In this document: piece after piece, positions 36,790 to 45,543 of the stretch | Numbering within the stretch: the stretch's first letter is position 1 | How the letters are laid out: each line of letters begins with the position of its first letter | Assembly (NCBI RefSeq): GCF_013204845.1 | Contig: NZ_JABMKY010000009.1 | Location: 62,001 to 126,000 of the forward strand | Direction: 5' to 3' | Length of the DNA stretch: 64,000 nt | Source: Paenibacillus qinlingensis | GTDB taxonomy: Bacteria > Bacillota > Bacilli > Paenibacillales > NBRC-103111 | Notes under the pieces: model-generated | What the model saw: the letters and a program-made list of their open reading frames with translations, nothing else | The model's database searches: none | What the model was told of the DNA's origin: nothing | Made by a program: the position numbers and the translations under genes

Positions 36790-38430
36790 TTAATTCCCCC
36801 TGATCTCTTTGCGATAATCAGCCGGCGAGATACCGATGAAACGTTTGAACATTCGGCTGAAATGCTCCGGCGACTGATACCCCACTTGATACGAAATTTC
36901 ATACCGTTTCAAATCAGTTACGGCAAGCAAACGCTTCGCTTCTTCGATCCGTACTTCGGAGACGAAGTCCCAGACGTTTTTGTTGGTTTCCCTTTTGAAC
37001 AAATAACTTACATAAGCTGCACTGAAATGCACCTCACCTGCTATATCCTGAATCTTCAGCTCATGATTGCCATAATGATTGTGAATGTAAGCCGTTATGC
37101 GGGATACGACCGTCTGATCCCTCTCGCTAATACAGGCACGGATCACATCAGATAGCCCTTGAACATACTCATGTAGACAAGCTACTTTTTTGCTGATTTC
37201 CATACCTCTGAAGTAAACATCCGGATCATACTGCCGGAAAGAAGTACTTGATTCTTGTCCATTATCAAAGAGTAATCCATACAAACGGTACACCAATAAT
37301 CCAAAGCAACTATGAAATAAACCTTCAGAATGCGTCAAGTTCGCAAGTATTTTCACAGCGGATTGCAGTTCCTGAGACAGCTTAACTTCATCGACCGTTT
37401 TCATGTGGAGCACGATTTCTTCCACCATGGCTGCCCATTCCATCATCCTCATATTGCCTAAAGCCGACATATCTTCATAATATAGCACGTTATTATCAGG
37501 GTGCAGCTTGCGCCATTCGATGGCTGCATTCGCCTCTTCCATCAGTTTCGGCAACATCGACAAATCCGGGCTAAGTGTACTCATTCCGACGGTGACGTCC
37601 ACATTCAAATATTGCTTCAGATTAATGATGATCGTTTGACCGATCAGATTCAGTTGCGAATTCATCGGCAGCCGCGTATCCATGTTATCGGAAGCTTCCA
37701 ATTGGATCACACAAACAAGCTGATTGCCAAATCCGTAAAAGGCAACACCACACCAATCCGATAGACTTTCTTCCAATATATTTACCGAGGCATATTTCAA
37801 AAGCTTTCGGTCCATTAATGTAATGTCTTGATTACTAAACCCACCCTTGCTCAGGTTCAAATGAACGGCGGCGATTCCGTACCAATAGCCTTGCTCCTTG
37901 AGTGAGTTACCGATTTCACGAAGCAGATCCTCATAATCTTTCTCCTGCAGATCAGTTTCCGTTACCAATTCGATGAGCGCTTCGTGCCTCTTTTTGAGCA
38001 TATGACCATCTTTACCGCTATCCGATTCTGGTCGTTGCAGCGTCAATCTACCCATTTCCTTCTTCTCTTGCAGGGCTTTGCCTACAACGCGTATTAGTTC
38101 ATCCAACTCTACGGGTTTAATTAAGTAATCCTTGGCACCTAATCGGAGCGCTCTCTTGGCAAAGTCAAACTTCTCATGGGCAGAAATAACAATAACTGGA
38201 AGATGAGGCTGTTCCAATAGAATCGCTTCCATCAGCTCAATCCCATTCATCATCCCCATCTGTATGTCCGTCAATACGAGATCATAAGTGTCCATGCGTA
38301 AGCAATCCAATGCCTCAAACCCATTCGAAGCGGTTTCCACATGATCGATCCCCAGCTCTGATCTCATCAAATAACTTTTAATTCCTGCGCTAACTGTCGG
38401 TTCATCATCCACGACCAGAATTTTATACAT
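36790..38430 (-). CDS. YesN-type response regulator, receiver plus AraC domain (importer 2 locus)
   Basis: 546 residues from ATG 38430 after GGGGGGAA; the frame to 38454 lacks a ribosome site. The receiver domain (about 1-120) has DDEP at 8-11, the phospho-acceptor Asp55 in VLTDIQMG, and YLIKPVE. A long middle domain follows. The AraC domain (about 443-542) ends GISPADYRKEI. It is first in the operon, ahead of the kinase: the reverse of the order seen in the pairs at 452-3944 and 45544-48962. It probably controls importer 2 downstream. Confidence 0.93.
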   Translation of the reverse strand: MYKILVVDDEPTVSAGIKSYLMRSELGIDHVETASNGFEALDCLRMDTYDLVLTDIQMGMMNGIELMEAILLEQPHLPVIVISAHEKFDFAKRALRLGAKDYLIKPVELDELIRVVGKALQEKKEMGRLTLQRPESDSGKDGHMLKKRHEALIELVTETDLQEKDYEDLLREIGNSLKEQGYWYGIAAVHLNLSKGGFSNQDITLMDRKLLKYASVNILEESLSDWCGVAFYGFGNQLVCVIQLEASDNMDTRLPMNSQLNLIGQTIIINLKQYLNVDVTVGMSTLSPDLSMLPKLMEEANAAIEWRKLHPDNNVLYYEDMSALGNMRMMEWAAMVEEIVLHMKTVDEVKLSQELQSAVKILANLTHSEGLFHSCFGLLVYRLYGLLFDNGQESSTSFRQYDPDVYFRGMEISKKVACLHEYVQGLSDVIRACISERDQTVVSRITAYIHNHYGNHELKIQDIAGEVHFSAAYVSYLFKRETNKNVWDFVSEVRIEEAKRLLAVTDLKRYEISYQVGYQSPEHFSRMFKRFIGISPADYRKEIRGN

Positions 38431-38559
38431 CGCCGGTTCCCCCCTGTAAGACAACCTACTGCCAAATATCCTCTATAATACCATGTTAGCCTTCGGCTTT
38501 TGCTCTGTCTATGATAATTTCAGGGAAGAACGTGATCGATTCTAGGATGATGGAAATGG

Positions 38560-38591
38560 AAAAAGCCCTCGTTTATAAGAAAACGAAGGGC
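38560..38591 (-). terminator. Terminator after the alpha-mannosidase gene
   Basis: GCCCTCGTTT (38565-38574) pairs with AAACGAAGGGC (38581-38591), with one bulge. On the minus strand it is followed by TTTTTCC. It lies about 57 bases past the stop codon at 38649. Confidence 0.82.
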
Positions 38592-38648
38592 ACCTGAATT
38601 AAATCTTCTTAGCGCATAGCAATCCAAATCACTCTCTCTGTATCCAAT

Positions 38649-41600
38649 TTAGAAGTATACTAAGAACGTCTTAATTTCGTAGGGATTCAACGCACAACTA
38701 ATGATACTGCTCTCCTGCTTATCTGATTCAATCCGCTCCATGAGATCGCACTCAGCCCAACCTCGCATTGGCAAACTACTCGTGATATCTAATAAGCCTC
38801 GTGCCCCCGTGAACTCATGAATGCGCAAGATAACAGCGTTCTCATCTTCGGCTTTTTTCACAGCATCGATAATCGCATGTGGTGAGGACAAATTAAAGAG
38901 CGATAAACCAGCATGTGATGTGCCGCCGATTGCAACAGTTTGCGGACTATTTAAGGACCAAGCTTCACGCACGGTTTCTCCTTGTCTCCAATCGCCAGCG
39001 TGTGGAAGCAGCGCATACGTGAATTGATGCTCACCGCGGTCAGCCTCCGGATCAGGAAATACAGGTGAATTAATGAGCGATAAACGCATGACATGATTCT
39101 TGATGTCGTATCCATATTTGCAATCATTCAGCAAGCTAATCCCATACCCGTGCTCAGATAAATCAGCCCATTGCTGGCCGACAGTTTCGAATCTCGCGTA
39201 GTCCCAACTTGTGTTCCAATGGGTCGGACGCTTCACATTACCGTACTGAATATCATACGTAGCTTCTGTTGAACGAATGCTTACTGGGAAAGCAACTTTC
39301 AACATTTGCTCGCGCTCGTGCCAATTAGCCTTCGTTTTGAAATCAATGCGACGACTTTTCGTATACACGATTAGCTCTTGCACGATCTGTGATTGACCGA
39401 ACATCCACTCGAAGCGTATGACCGCTCTGACGGGTCCAACCTCTGTTAAGGAGAATGAAAGTAACTCAGTAACTTCGCGTTTCTTTTCGCCATAATAAAT
39501 ATCAATGCCCCAAGCATCATCTCGTAATGGCTTATTCTCAAATACTTGCAGCACATTGCCAAATTCACCCGCTTTAAGCACTTCACGATTGTTCTCTCTG
39601 TCATAGATTCGCGTTAGCTGGCCTTCACTATTCCACTTCAAGTAGTAGAACGGAGTTGTTAGGCTATCTGTCTGGAAGTCAAACGAGTGTGATTGGGCAC
39701 CTTTACTTTCGCTAGACTCAAAATGCAGTTCCGTTATCCCCATGGCAGGCACGCCTTGCATCTGAACGACCCAGCCCTCGCCGCTGCGTTGAGCAGGAAG
39801 ATCCGTCCCTTCAGCACTAAACCATGTTCCGTTGTGATCCGCTTCGGGTACATAAACGGATTCATTGCGATTCCATGAAGCTGAGTTATACACAGTGTAA
39901 ATACTTGCCTTTGCAAATCCTGCCTCCGATGTATCCTTCCGTGTGAGCTCCGCTAAAGATCTCTTCCACAGAGAAACAAGGGAATGGTCCGCTTCTTCAT
40001 ATTCCTGCCAGCTGTCCGTATACACCTCACGAATCGATGTTCCTGGTAAAATATCATGAAATTGGTTGCGAAGGACGGTTTTCCAAATCTTTAACAATTC
40101 ATCCGATGGATATTGCGACCAATTTTCTTTTAGCAGCCCTTCTAGTACAAAAGTAAATTCACTTTCTCTCAACATGAGCTCAGCTTTTCGGTTCAAAAGC
40201 TTGTTGCGCGCTTGGCTTGTGTATGTTCCACGGTGATACTCCAAGTATAGCTCGCCATCCCACGTATGCACGTATTCTTCACTTTGTGCAACCCGCTCTT
40301 GAAGTCCTGCGAAATAATCATCAGCACGGCTTGTCTTCACATTAGGCAAGCCAGGCAGCACATCCAATCGCCGGCGCATCTCTAGCATCTCGCGAGTTAC
40401 CCCACCGCCGCCATCTCCGTACCCGTAACAAAGCAGGAGCTCTTTATTGACTGCCTTATCTGTATAGTTATCCCATATACCTTGTACCGTTTGCGGGGTA
40501 ACCATGCCATTATACGTGTAGATCGTATTCCCAGGTTCTGGTGTAGTAATAAAATGTGTCAAAATCTCAGTACTATCAATCCCCCGCCACATAAAGGTAT
40601 CATGAGGCATCCTGTTGTACTGATTCCAACTGATTTTCGTCGTCATGAACGTGCTAATGCCCGATTTTCGCAAAATTTGTGGTAAGGCCCAGCTATAACC
40701 GAATACATCCGGCAACCACAAATAGCTGCATTCGACGCCAAATTCCTCACGTAGGAATCGCGTGCCGTACAAAATTTGTCTGACTAAGGATTCACCTGAA
40801 GTTAAATTGCAATCTGGTTCCAACCACATGGCACCGTCGGCTTCCCATCGTCCTTCTTTCACTCTAGCGCGAATTTGTTCATAAATTTCCGGATAGTCTT
40901 CCTTCATGTATTCATACAATTGCGGCTGTGTTTGTAAAAATAAATATTCAGGATATTGCTCCATGAGTCGAAGCACCGTCGAGAACGAACGTGCGCATTT
41001 CTCTCGCGTATGCTTCAATTGCCATAGCCACGCTACATCTATATGCGTATGCCCTACACAGTGAACGGTAATCGCTGAGTTCTTGTCTAGTGAATCTAGC
41101 TCGCTTTTAAGCACTGTACTCGCAGCTGCGACGTTCTCATAAAACGCTGGAGACCCTGGTTCTGACCAGCTAATTTGCAAAAATGCTTTATTCACTGCAG
41201 CAAGCAGCATTTGCTTGTCTGCACTGTTGTCAGAAAGCCGTTTAACCGTTTCTATCGCGGCTTTCGCTGTAAAATATAAATCATCTGCCGTTTCGTCCAG
41301 CCATGTCAATTCTGCCTTAAGGATCTTATGTTCCGCTTTATTGCGCGGTCCCCAGCTGCCATAGCCTTTCAAACCCGACCATAACCGAAAAGTAAGTGTA
41401 TGCGACTCCGTTGTACATGCTGGTGGGAGCAGTACCTCTTGATGGTTCGTATCGACGCCTTGATAAGGCAAGCCATTCACATAAAGCAGCGATTCAAAGC
41501 CGGAAATGTGATTGGGTCCGGAGGTTCCGAAGTCGAAACGGCCAACAATTTTTCTGCCCTGCCATGCTTCTGGCGCTTTAACCTCCGTTCGAAGCCATAG

Positions 41601-41792
41601 GTAGGTATCGTTGCCTTCCCAAGAATCACCTAACTGAAGCGGTTCTTGATCAAATGCCGTTGGAGGTCGTTCCCCTATGTTCCCCTCCTCATCCAAAGCA
41701 CATTGCAGAGAACGAATCGCAATAGGATCTCTATAGCGATACTCCGAAAGCTCGGCAATCCGTTTCTCAAGCTTTTCTGATGTATATAACAT
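38649..41792 (-). CDS. GH38 class II alpha-mannosidase
   Basis: 1047 residues, cytoplasmic. The start is ATG 41792 after GGGAGAG; the ATG at 41810 has no ribosome site. GH38 signatures are visible: the zinc-binding motif VGHTHIDVAWLW (His and Asp near 248-252), the nucleophile Asp362 in YLWLPDVFGYSWALPQIL, then a middle three-helix domain and long C-terminal beta-sandwich domains. These enzymes remove alpha-linked mannose from oligosaccharides in a retaining, metal-dependent way. It is the last gene of the importer 3 operon, 44 bases after the second permease, so importer 3 probably brings in a mannose-containing oligosaccharide. Confidence 0.95.
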   Translation of the reverse strand: MLYTSEKLEKRIAELSEYRYRDPIAIRSLQCALDEEGNIGERPPTAFDQEPLQLGDSWEGNDTYLWLRTEVKAPEAWQGRKIVGRFDFGTSGPNHISGFESLLYVNGLPYQGVDTNHQEVLLPPACTTESHTLTFRLWSGLKGYGSWGPRNKAEHKILKAELTWLDETADDLYFTAKAAIETVKRLSDNSADKQMLLAAVNKAFLQISWSEPGSPAFYENVAAASTVLKSELDSLDKNSAITVHCVGHTHIDVAWLWQLKHTREKCARSFSTVLRLMEQYPEYLFLQTQPQLYEYMKEDYPEIYEQIRARVKEGRWEADGAMWLEPDCNLTSGESLVRQILYGTRFLREEFGVECSYLWLPDVFGYSWALPQILRKSGISTFMTTKISWNQYNRMPHDTFMWRGIDSTEILTHFITTPEPGNTIYTYNGMVTPQTVQGIWDNYTDKAVNKELLLCYGYGDGGGGVTREMLEMRRRLDVLPGLPNVKTSRADDYFAGLQERVAQSEEYVHTWDGELYLEYHRGTYTSQARNKLLNRKAELMLRESEFTFVLEGLLKENWSQYPSDELLKIWKTVLRNQFHDILPGTSIREVYTDSWQEYEEADHSLVSLWKRSLAELTRKDTSEAGFAKASIYTVYNSASWNRNESVYVPEADHNGTWFSAEGTDLPAQRSGEGWVVQMQGVPAMGITELHFESSESKGAQSHSFDFQTDSLTTPFYYLKWNSEGQLTRIYDRENNREVLKAGEFGNVLQVFENKPLRDDAWGIDIYYGEKKREVTELLSFSLTEVGPVRAVIRFEWMFGQSQIVQELIVYTKSRRIDFKTKANWHEREQMLKVAFPVSIRSTEATYDIQYGNVKRPTHWNTSWDYARFETVGQQWADLSEHGYGISLLNDCKYGYDIKNHVMRLSLINSPVFPDPEADRGEHQFTYALLPHAGDWRQGETVREAWSLNSPQTVAIGGTSHAGLSLFNLSSPHAIIDAVKKAEDENAVILRIHEFTGARGLLDITSSLPMRGWAECDLMERIESDKQESSIISCALNPYEIKTFLVYF

Positions 41793-41836
41793 GTGTGATA
41801 TCTCTCCCATTTTGTTTACTTGACCTGCATGAACAA

Positions 41837-42679
41837 TTACCCTTTGATCGAACCCGCGATTCCTTCAATAAAGTACCTCTGCAGAAATAGGAAAACAATA
41901 ATAATTGGAATCAATGACATACAGGCACCTGCTGCTATCCCGGTCCAATCCACTGTGTTCGTACCAAAAAAGTTATACATCCCAACTCCTAGTGTACGAA
42001 GCTCTGGTTTGCCTAGTGTGAAAATCAACGGCACTAGGAATGCATTCCATGCCGCAATAAATGTAAATATGCTAACCGTTGCAATGATTGGCTTTGTTAA
42101 AGGCAGCATAATGTTGAAGAAGATACGAGGTTGACTCGCGCCGTCCATGACACCAGACTCTTCGACCTCTTTCGGAATCGAAACAAAAAATCCCATGAAC
42201 AGTAGTATGGAAACCACGTTAGACGGTCCTGCCTCAGCTAATACAACACCCATTAGGCTATTGTTAAAGCCAATTTTTACAATCAGCTCAAATAACGGAA
42301 TAATGGTGAAACCCTTCGGCAAAAACATAGCCACAACCAGGGCTGCTAGTACGATCTTCTTGCCTGGCATATTACCGCGACCGAGCGCATAGCCCGCCAA
42401 TGAGGACACAAGAAGTACGACTAAAATAACCATCAGAGTAACGAATACCGTATTAAAGAAATACAAGTAGAACTTAGCGCTTTCCCATGCTCTACTGAAA
42501 TTGACTAGTGTCGGTTCCTTCGGAATTAACCGTAATCCCCCAAGAAACATTTCACCTTGCGACTTGAACGCCGAGGAGATCATCCATAAGAATGGATAAC
42601 TCCACAAGAAGGTAATTCCGATGAAAAGGAGATGCATCGCGGTCTGAGCCAATGTTTTACCAGTGCGTCGTGTCCTCAT
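41837..42679 (-). CDS. Sugar ABC transporter permease, MalG/LacG type (importer 3)
   Basis: 280 residues with six membrane helices. The EAA loop is KEVEESGVMDGASQPRIFFN, and the C-terminus is FLQRYFIEGIAGSIKG. ATG 42679 follows AAGGAGGG and overlaps the stop of the preceding permease by four bases (ATGA), so the two are translationally coupled. It is shorter and more MalG-like than the LplC-type permeases of importers 1 and 2, so this system belongs to a different subfamily. Confidence 0.93.
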   Translation of the reverse strand: MRTRRTGKTLAQTAMHLLFIGITFLWSYPFLWMISSAFKSQGEMFLGGLRLIPKEPTLVNFSRAWESAKFYLYFFNTVFVTLMVILVVLLVSSLAGYALGRGNMPGKKIVLAALVVAMFLPKGFTIIPLFELIVKIGFNNSLMGVVLAEAGPSNVVSILLFMGFFVSIPKEVEESGVMDGASQPRIFFNIMLPLTKPIIATVSIFTFIAAWNAFLVPLIFTLGKPELRTLGVGMYNFFGTNTVDWTGIAAGACMSLIPIIIVFLFLQRYFIEGIAGSIKG

Positions 42680-43665
42680 GCCGATTGCCCTCCTTTGTCA
42701 GGTCTTACTTTTTTCATAACACCGGCTTGAACCAACACAATTAGAAATACAGCCATACTGAATACGATTCCCGCAGCAGAAGCGAAGCCATAACGTGTAC
42801 TTGAGTACTCCGTTGTTTCAAATGCATAGCGGTAAATATAGGTATCAATAACATCGGTGGATTTGACAGGTCCGCCTTCTGTCATCGTTTTGACCAAGTC
42901 AAAGGGGTGAAGATTGCCTATGAATGTCAATAAGACAATGATAATACCAATGGGTACGAGCAACGGAATCGTAATTCGCGTAAAACGCTGAACAGCGCCA
43001 GCTCCATCGATTTTCGCAGCTTCATACAGCTCTGCAGGAATGGTTTGCAAGCCTGCAAGCCAATAAATAAGCGGCGTACCAAAGCTTTTCCATAGCGAAA
43101 TAACTAATAAGGTGGGTAACGCTAGTTTTTGAGATCCCAAGAAGTTAATCGGGCTGTCTATCAATCCCGTTTTCAAAAGTACATCATTAATCGGCCCACC
43201 GAGCGGGTTTAATAAGATGACGAATACGATACCAACAACGGCTGTCGTCGAAATAACTGGCAAAAAGATTAAGAGACGATAAATATTTCTTCCTTTAACA
43301 GCAGGATGATTTAGAATAACCGCAACAATCAACGCTAGCGGTAATTGGATACATACATTGCTGATGGCAAATGAGAATGTAATTTTGAAAGCATTCCAAA
43401 ATCCAGGATCTGTATATATCTCTATAAAATTGGCGAAACCAATAAAGTTCGTTGGTCTTCCTGTCCCATCCCAGTCAAAGAAAGCGTAGTACCAGCTTCC
43501 AACCATTGGCCAAATCGAAAACATTAGAAATAAAACCAGCATAGGCAATATGAACAAGTAGTGCCAGCGATGCTGCTTAATCCGTTTCCATAAAGCAGAT
43601 GTCGCTGTTTTATTTCCTATTGCTGAGGTCGAGGATGGTAATGCCCTCTCTTGGTGTGCGTTCAT
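42676..43665 (-). CDS. Sugar ABC transporter permease, MalF/LacF type (importer 3)
   Basis: 329 residues from ATG 43665, which follows AAAAGGAG; the longer frame to 43737 is not supported by a ribosome site. Membrane helices are visible from about residue 36, with LPMLVLFLMFSIWPMVGSWY and an FFDWDG stretch. The EAA loop is ELYEAAKIDGAGAVQRFTRI. It follows the binding-protein gene after a gap with a stable hairpin, and its stop codon overlaps the next permease start. Confidence 0.93.
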   Translation of the reverse strand: MNAHQERALPSSTSAIGNKTATSALWKRIKQHRWHYLFILPMLVLFLMFSIWPMVGSWYYAFFDWDGTGRPTNFIGFANFIEIYTDPGFWNAFKITFSFAISNVCIQLPLALIVAVILNHPAVKGRNIYRLLIFLPVISTTAVVGIVFVILLNPLGGPINDVLLKTGLIDSPINFLGSQKLALPTLLVISLWKSFGTPLIYWLAGLQTIPAELYEAAKIDGAGAVQRFTRITIPLLVPIGIIIVLLTFIGNLHPFDLVKTMTEGGPVKSTDVIDTYIYRYAFETTEYSSTRYGFASAAGIVFSMAVFLIVLVQAGVMKKVRPDKGGQSA

Positions 43666-43721
43666 TCCTTCCACTCCTTTTCCCGAGCCATGATATAATA
43701 GTCCCCCTTTTCCATAAAGAG

Positions 43722-43755
43722 ATTCCCTCAAGCGCATAATCGCTCTTGAGGGAAT
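43722..43755 (-). promoter_or_regulatory. Intercistronic hairpin between binding-protein and permease genes
   Basis: ATTCCCTCAAGCG (43722-43734) pairs with the segment 43741-43755, which ends CTTGAGGGAAT, with one bulged base. There is no clear T-run. Position and shape match hairpins that let the binding protein be made in excess over the permeases. Confidence 0.75.
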
Positions 43756-43771
43756 ATCCTCACGAAATCAC

Positions 43772-45271
43772 TTATTTTCTAAGAAAATCTTTCATTGGAT
43801 CCCACTCTGGGAATTTAAGGTCCTCGATCGTAATTTTGCTTCCGCCATCGCGTGCCTTTTTCATTTCAGCATCAATTAACTGATTAACTTTCTTGTCATA
43901 TTCGCTAAATACCGCTTTTACGTCTTCATTGTTAATAATTGCTTTCACGCCAAGATCCTTAATTCTTGGTTTTGGCAGCCCGTCAGCAATTGGTTTGGAC
44001 AGCTTATCCATATCTGCGTTTTTCAAACTCACATGTGGCGCCAAGCGTAAGGTCTCGTTCATCACTTGCAGCACTTGTTTCGAAACACTGTCCAACTCAA
44101 TGCCATCATATGCCTTTGGAATAACGACCATTTCTTTGGATGATTGGAAATATGATTTTTGGAATTCAGCAGATCCGAAATAATCAAGTAGTTTCCAGGC
44201 TGCATCCTTCACCTTGGACCCCGATCCGATTACGAACTTAGGCTCAGCTGGTGTAGGTACATCTCTAAAGCCTTTGCGTCCCGTATCAGGTACTGGTGCT
44301 GCAGCAATACCAAGCTTAATGTCTGGTTTCAGCTTCAGAATTTCAGCAGCTTGCCATGCTGCACCAACGAACATCGCAACCTTACCTGCTGCGAATTGCT
44401 GATGCATTTGCGCCGGATCCCAGTTCTCCCAACCTGGTGCCAAAACTTTCTGTGCATTCAAATCGCGGAAAATTTCAACCGCAGGAGCCATGGAAGCTGC
44501 ATTTGCCTGACCCGTTAGGAGGCTAATCGGCCAATCTCCCTCTTGTTGAAGAACTCCTCCTTCGTTCGATACAGCGAATCCTGCAATGGTAGCGGAGAAA
44601 GCACCCAGGTCTTTCCCCATGATAGAGGTACCGTACACTTGTCCTTTGCCTTCTTTGGTGATTTTCGCTGACATATTCTTGAATTCGGAATACGTTTTCG
44701 GTGGCGCATCAATACCATATTGTTTCAAAATGTCGACATTGTAGAATAAGGGTCTAACTTTACTGTAACGCGGATCCGCCAAAGGTACGCCGATCACTTT
44801 GTCTTTATAACGGAGCCAGCTATCCTTATCAAAGGTACCTTGTGGATATCTCGCCTTGAATTCCGGCGTTAAATATTCATCAATCGGTTGGATCCATCCA
44901 TTGTCGGAAGCAAGCTGCCATTGCGCTTTACCACCTACGATGAAGAACACATCCGGCCCTTCATTCGTTGCAAACATTAACTGCACGGCATTGTTATACT
45001 GTGCGGATGGATTCAATTGCAAATCAACTTTAACATCCGGATTTTTGTCCATAAACTTCTTAACTTCTGCCTTATAGAATGCTTCATCTTCCGCCCTAGC
45101 TGAAGGTAGTACAACCTTAACCGTTTTTGGCGGTTGCTGTGCAGTAGGTTTACTAGTTGCTGGAGCAACGCTTTGTGCAGGTTCTACAGCGTTTTTGGAA
45201 CAGCCAGCGGACACGATCGTTGTGCATAGTGCCAATACAGCCAATGCCGAAGTTTTGACTTTTTTGTTCAA
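43772..45271 (-). CDS. Extracellular sugar-binding lipoprotein, MalE-type family 1 (importer 3)
   Basis: 499 residues from a TTG at 45271 preceded by AAGGGGAG. The signal peptide ends at the lipobox IVSAGC (Cys near 24), then a Ser/Thr/Pro/Gln-rich linker. The binding fold has NPDVKVDLQLNPSAQYNNAV, then FATNEGPDVFFI (the GxxPDVF hinge signature), and later QFAAGKVAMFVGAAW, all typical of family 1 sugar-binding proteins. It heads the operon binding protein, permease, permease, alpha-mannosidase, and diverges from a YesM/YesN pair. Confidence 0.94.
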   Translation of the reverse strand: MNKKVKTSALAVLALCTTIVSAGCSKNAVEPAQSVAPATSKPTAQQPPKTVKVVLPSARAEDEAFYKAEVKKFMDKNPDVKVDLQLNPSAQYNNAVQLMFATNEGPDVFFIVGGKAQWQLASDNGWIQPIDEYLTPEFKARYPQGTFDKDSWLRYKDKVIGVPLADPRYSKVRPLFYNVDILKQYGIDAPPKTYSEFKNMSAKITKEGKGQVYGTSIMGKDLGAFSATIAGFAVSNEGGVLQQEGDWPISLLTGQANAASMAPAVEIFRDLNAQKVLAPGWENWDPAQMHQQFAAGKVAMFVGAAWQAAEILKLKPDIKLGIAAAPVPDTGRKGFRDVPTPAEPKFVIGSGSKVKDAAWKLLDYFGSAEFQKSYFQSSKEMVVIPKAYDGIELDSVSKQVLQVMNETLRLAPHVSLKNADMDKLSKPIADGLPKPRIKDLGVKAIINNEDVKAVFSEYDKKVNQLIDAEMKKARDGGSKITIEDLKFPEWDPMKDFLRK

Positions 45272-45368
45272 TGTGTTCGACTCCCCTTATTTGCTAGTTT
45301 GATTTTGTTTACAACTTAATTGTAGCAATCACTAACCTTTCGCAGTATCCCATCCTACTATAACCAAG

Positions 45369-45460
45369 GTGGATTAATCTATTGAAACTTGTCACTCATT
45401 CATGCGATTGAATAAGCACTATATATAAGAATTCTACGAACTATGTGGATTAATCTATAG
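45369..45460. promoter_or_regulatory. Direct-repeat candidate operator in the divergent promoter region
   Basis: GTGGATTAATCTATNG occurs at 45369-45384 and 45445-45460, spaced 76 bp start to start. The second copy ends 15 bases before the -35 box of the kinase gene, and the first is about 98 bp from the binding-protein start. The position suits the YesN-type regulator encoded at 47304. Confidence 0.55.
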
Positions 45461-45475
45461 CGACCCCAAAATACA

Positions 45476-45505
45476 TTGACATGCACCCTTAGCTTGCTTA
45501 ACAAT
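45476..45505 (+). promoter_or_regulatory. Candidate promoter of the YesM/YesN operon
   Basis: A perfect TTGACA (45476-45481) and AACAAT (45500-45505) are 18 bases apart, ending 38 bases before the ATG at 45544. Confidence 0.5.
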
Positions 45506-45543
45506 TACTAATAGGAAAGATCACGATACAGGACAGGTGCAAC

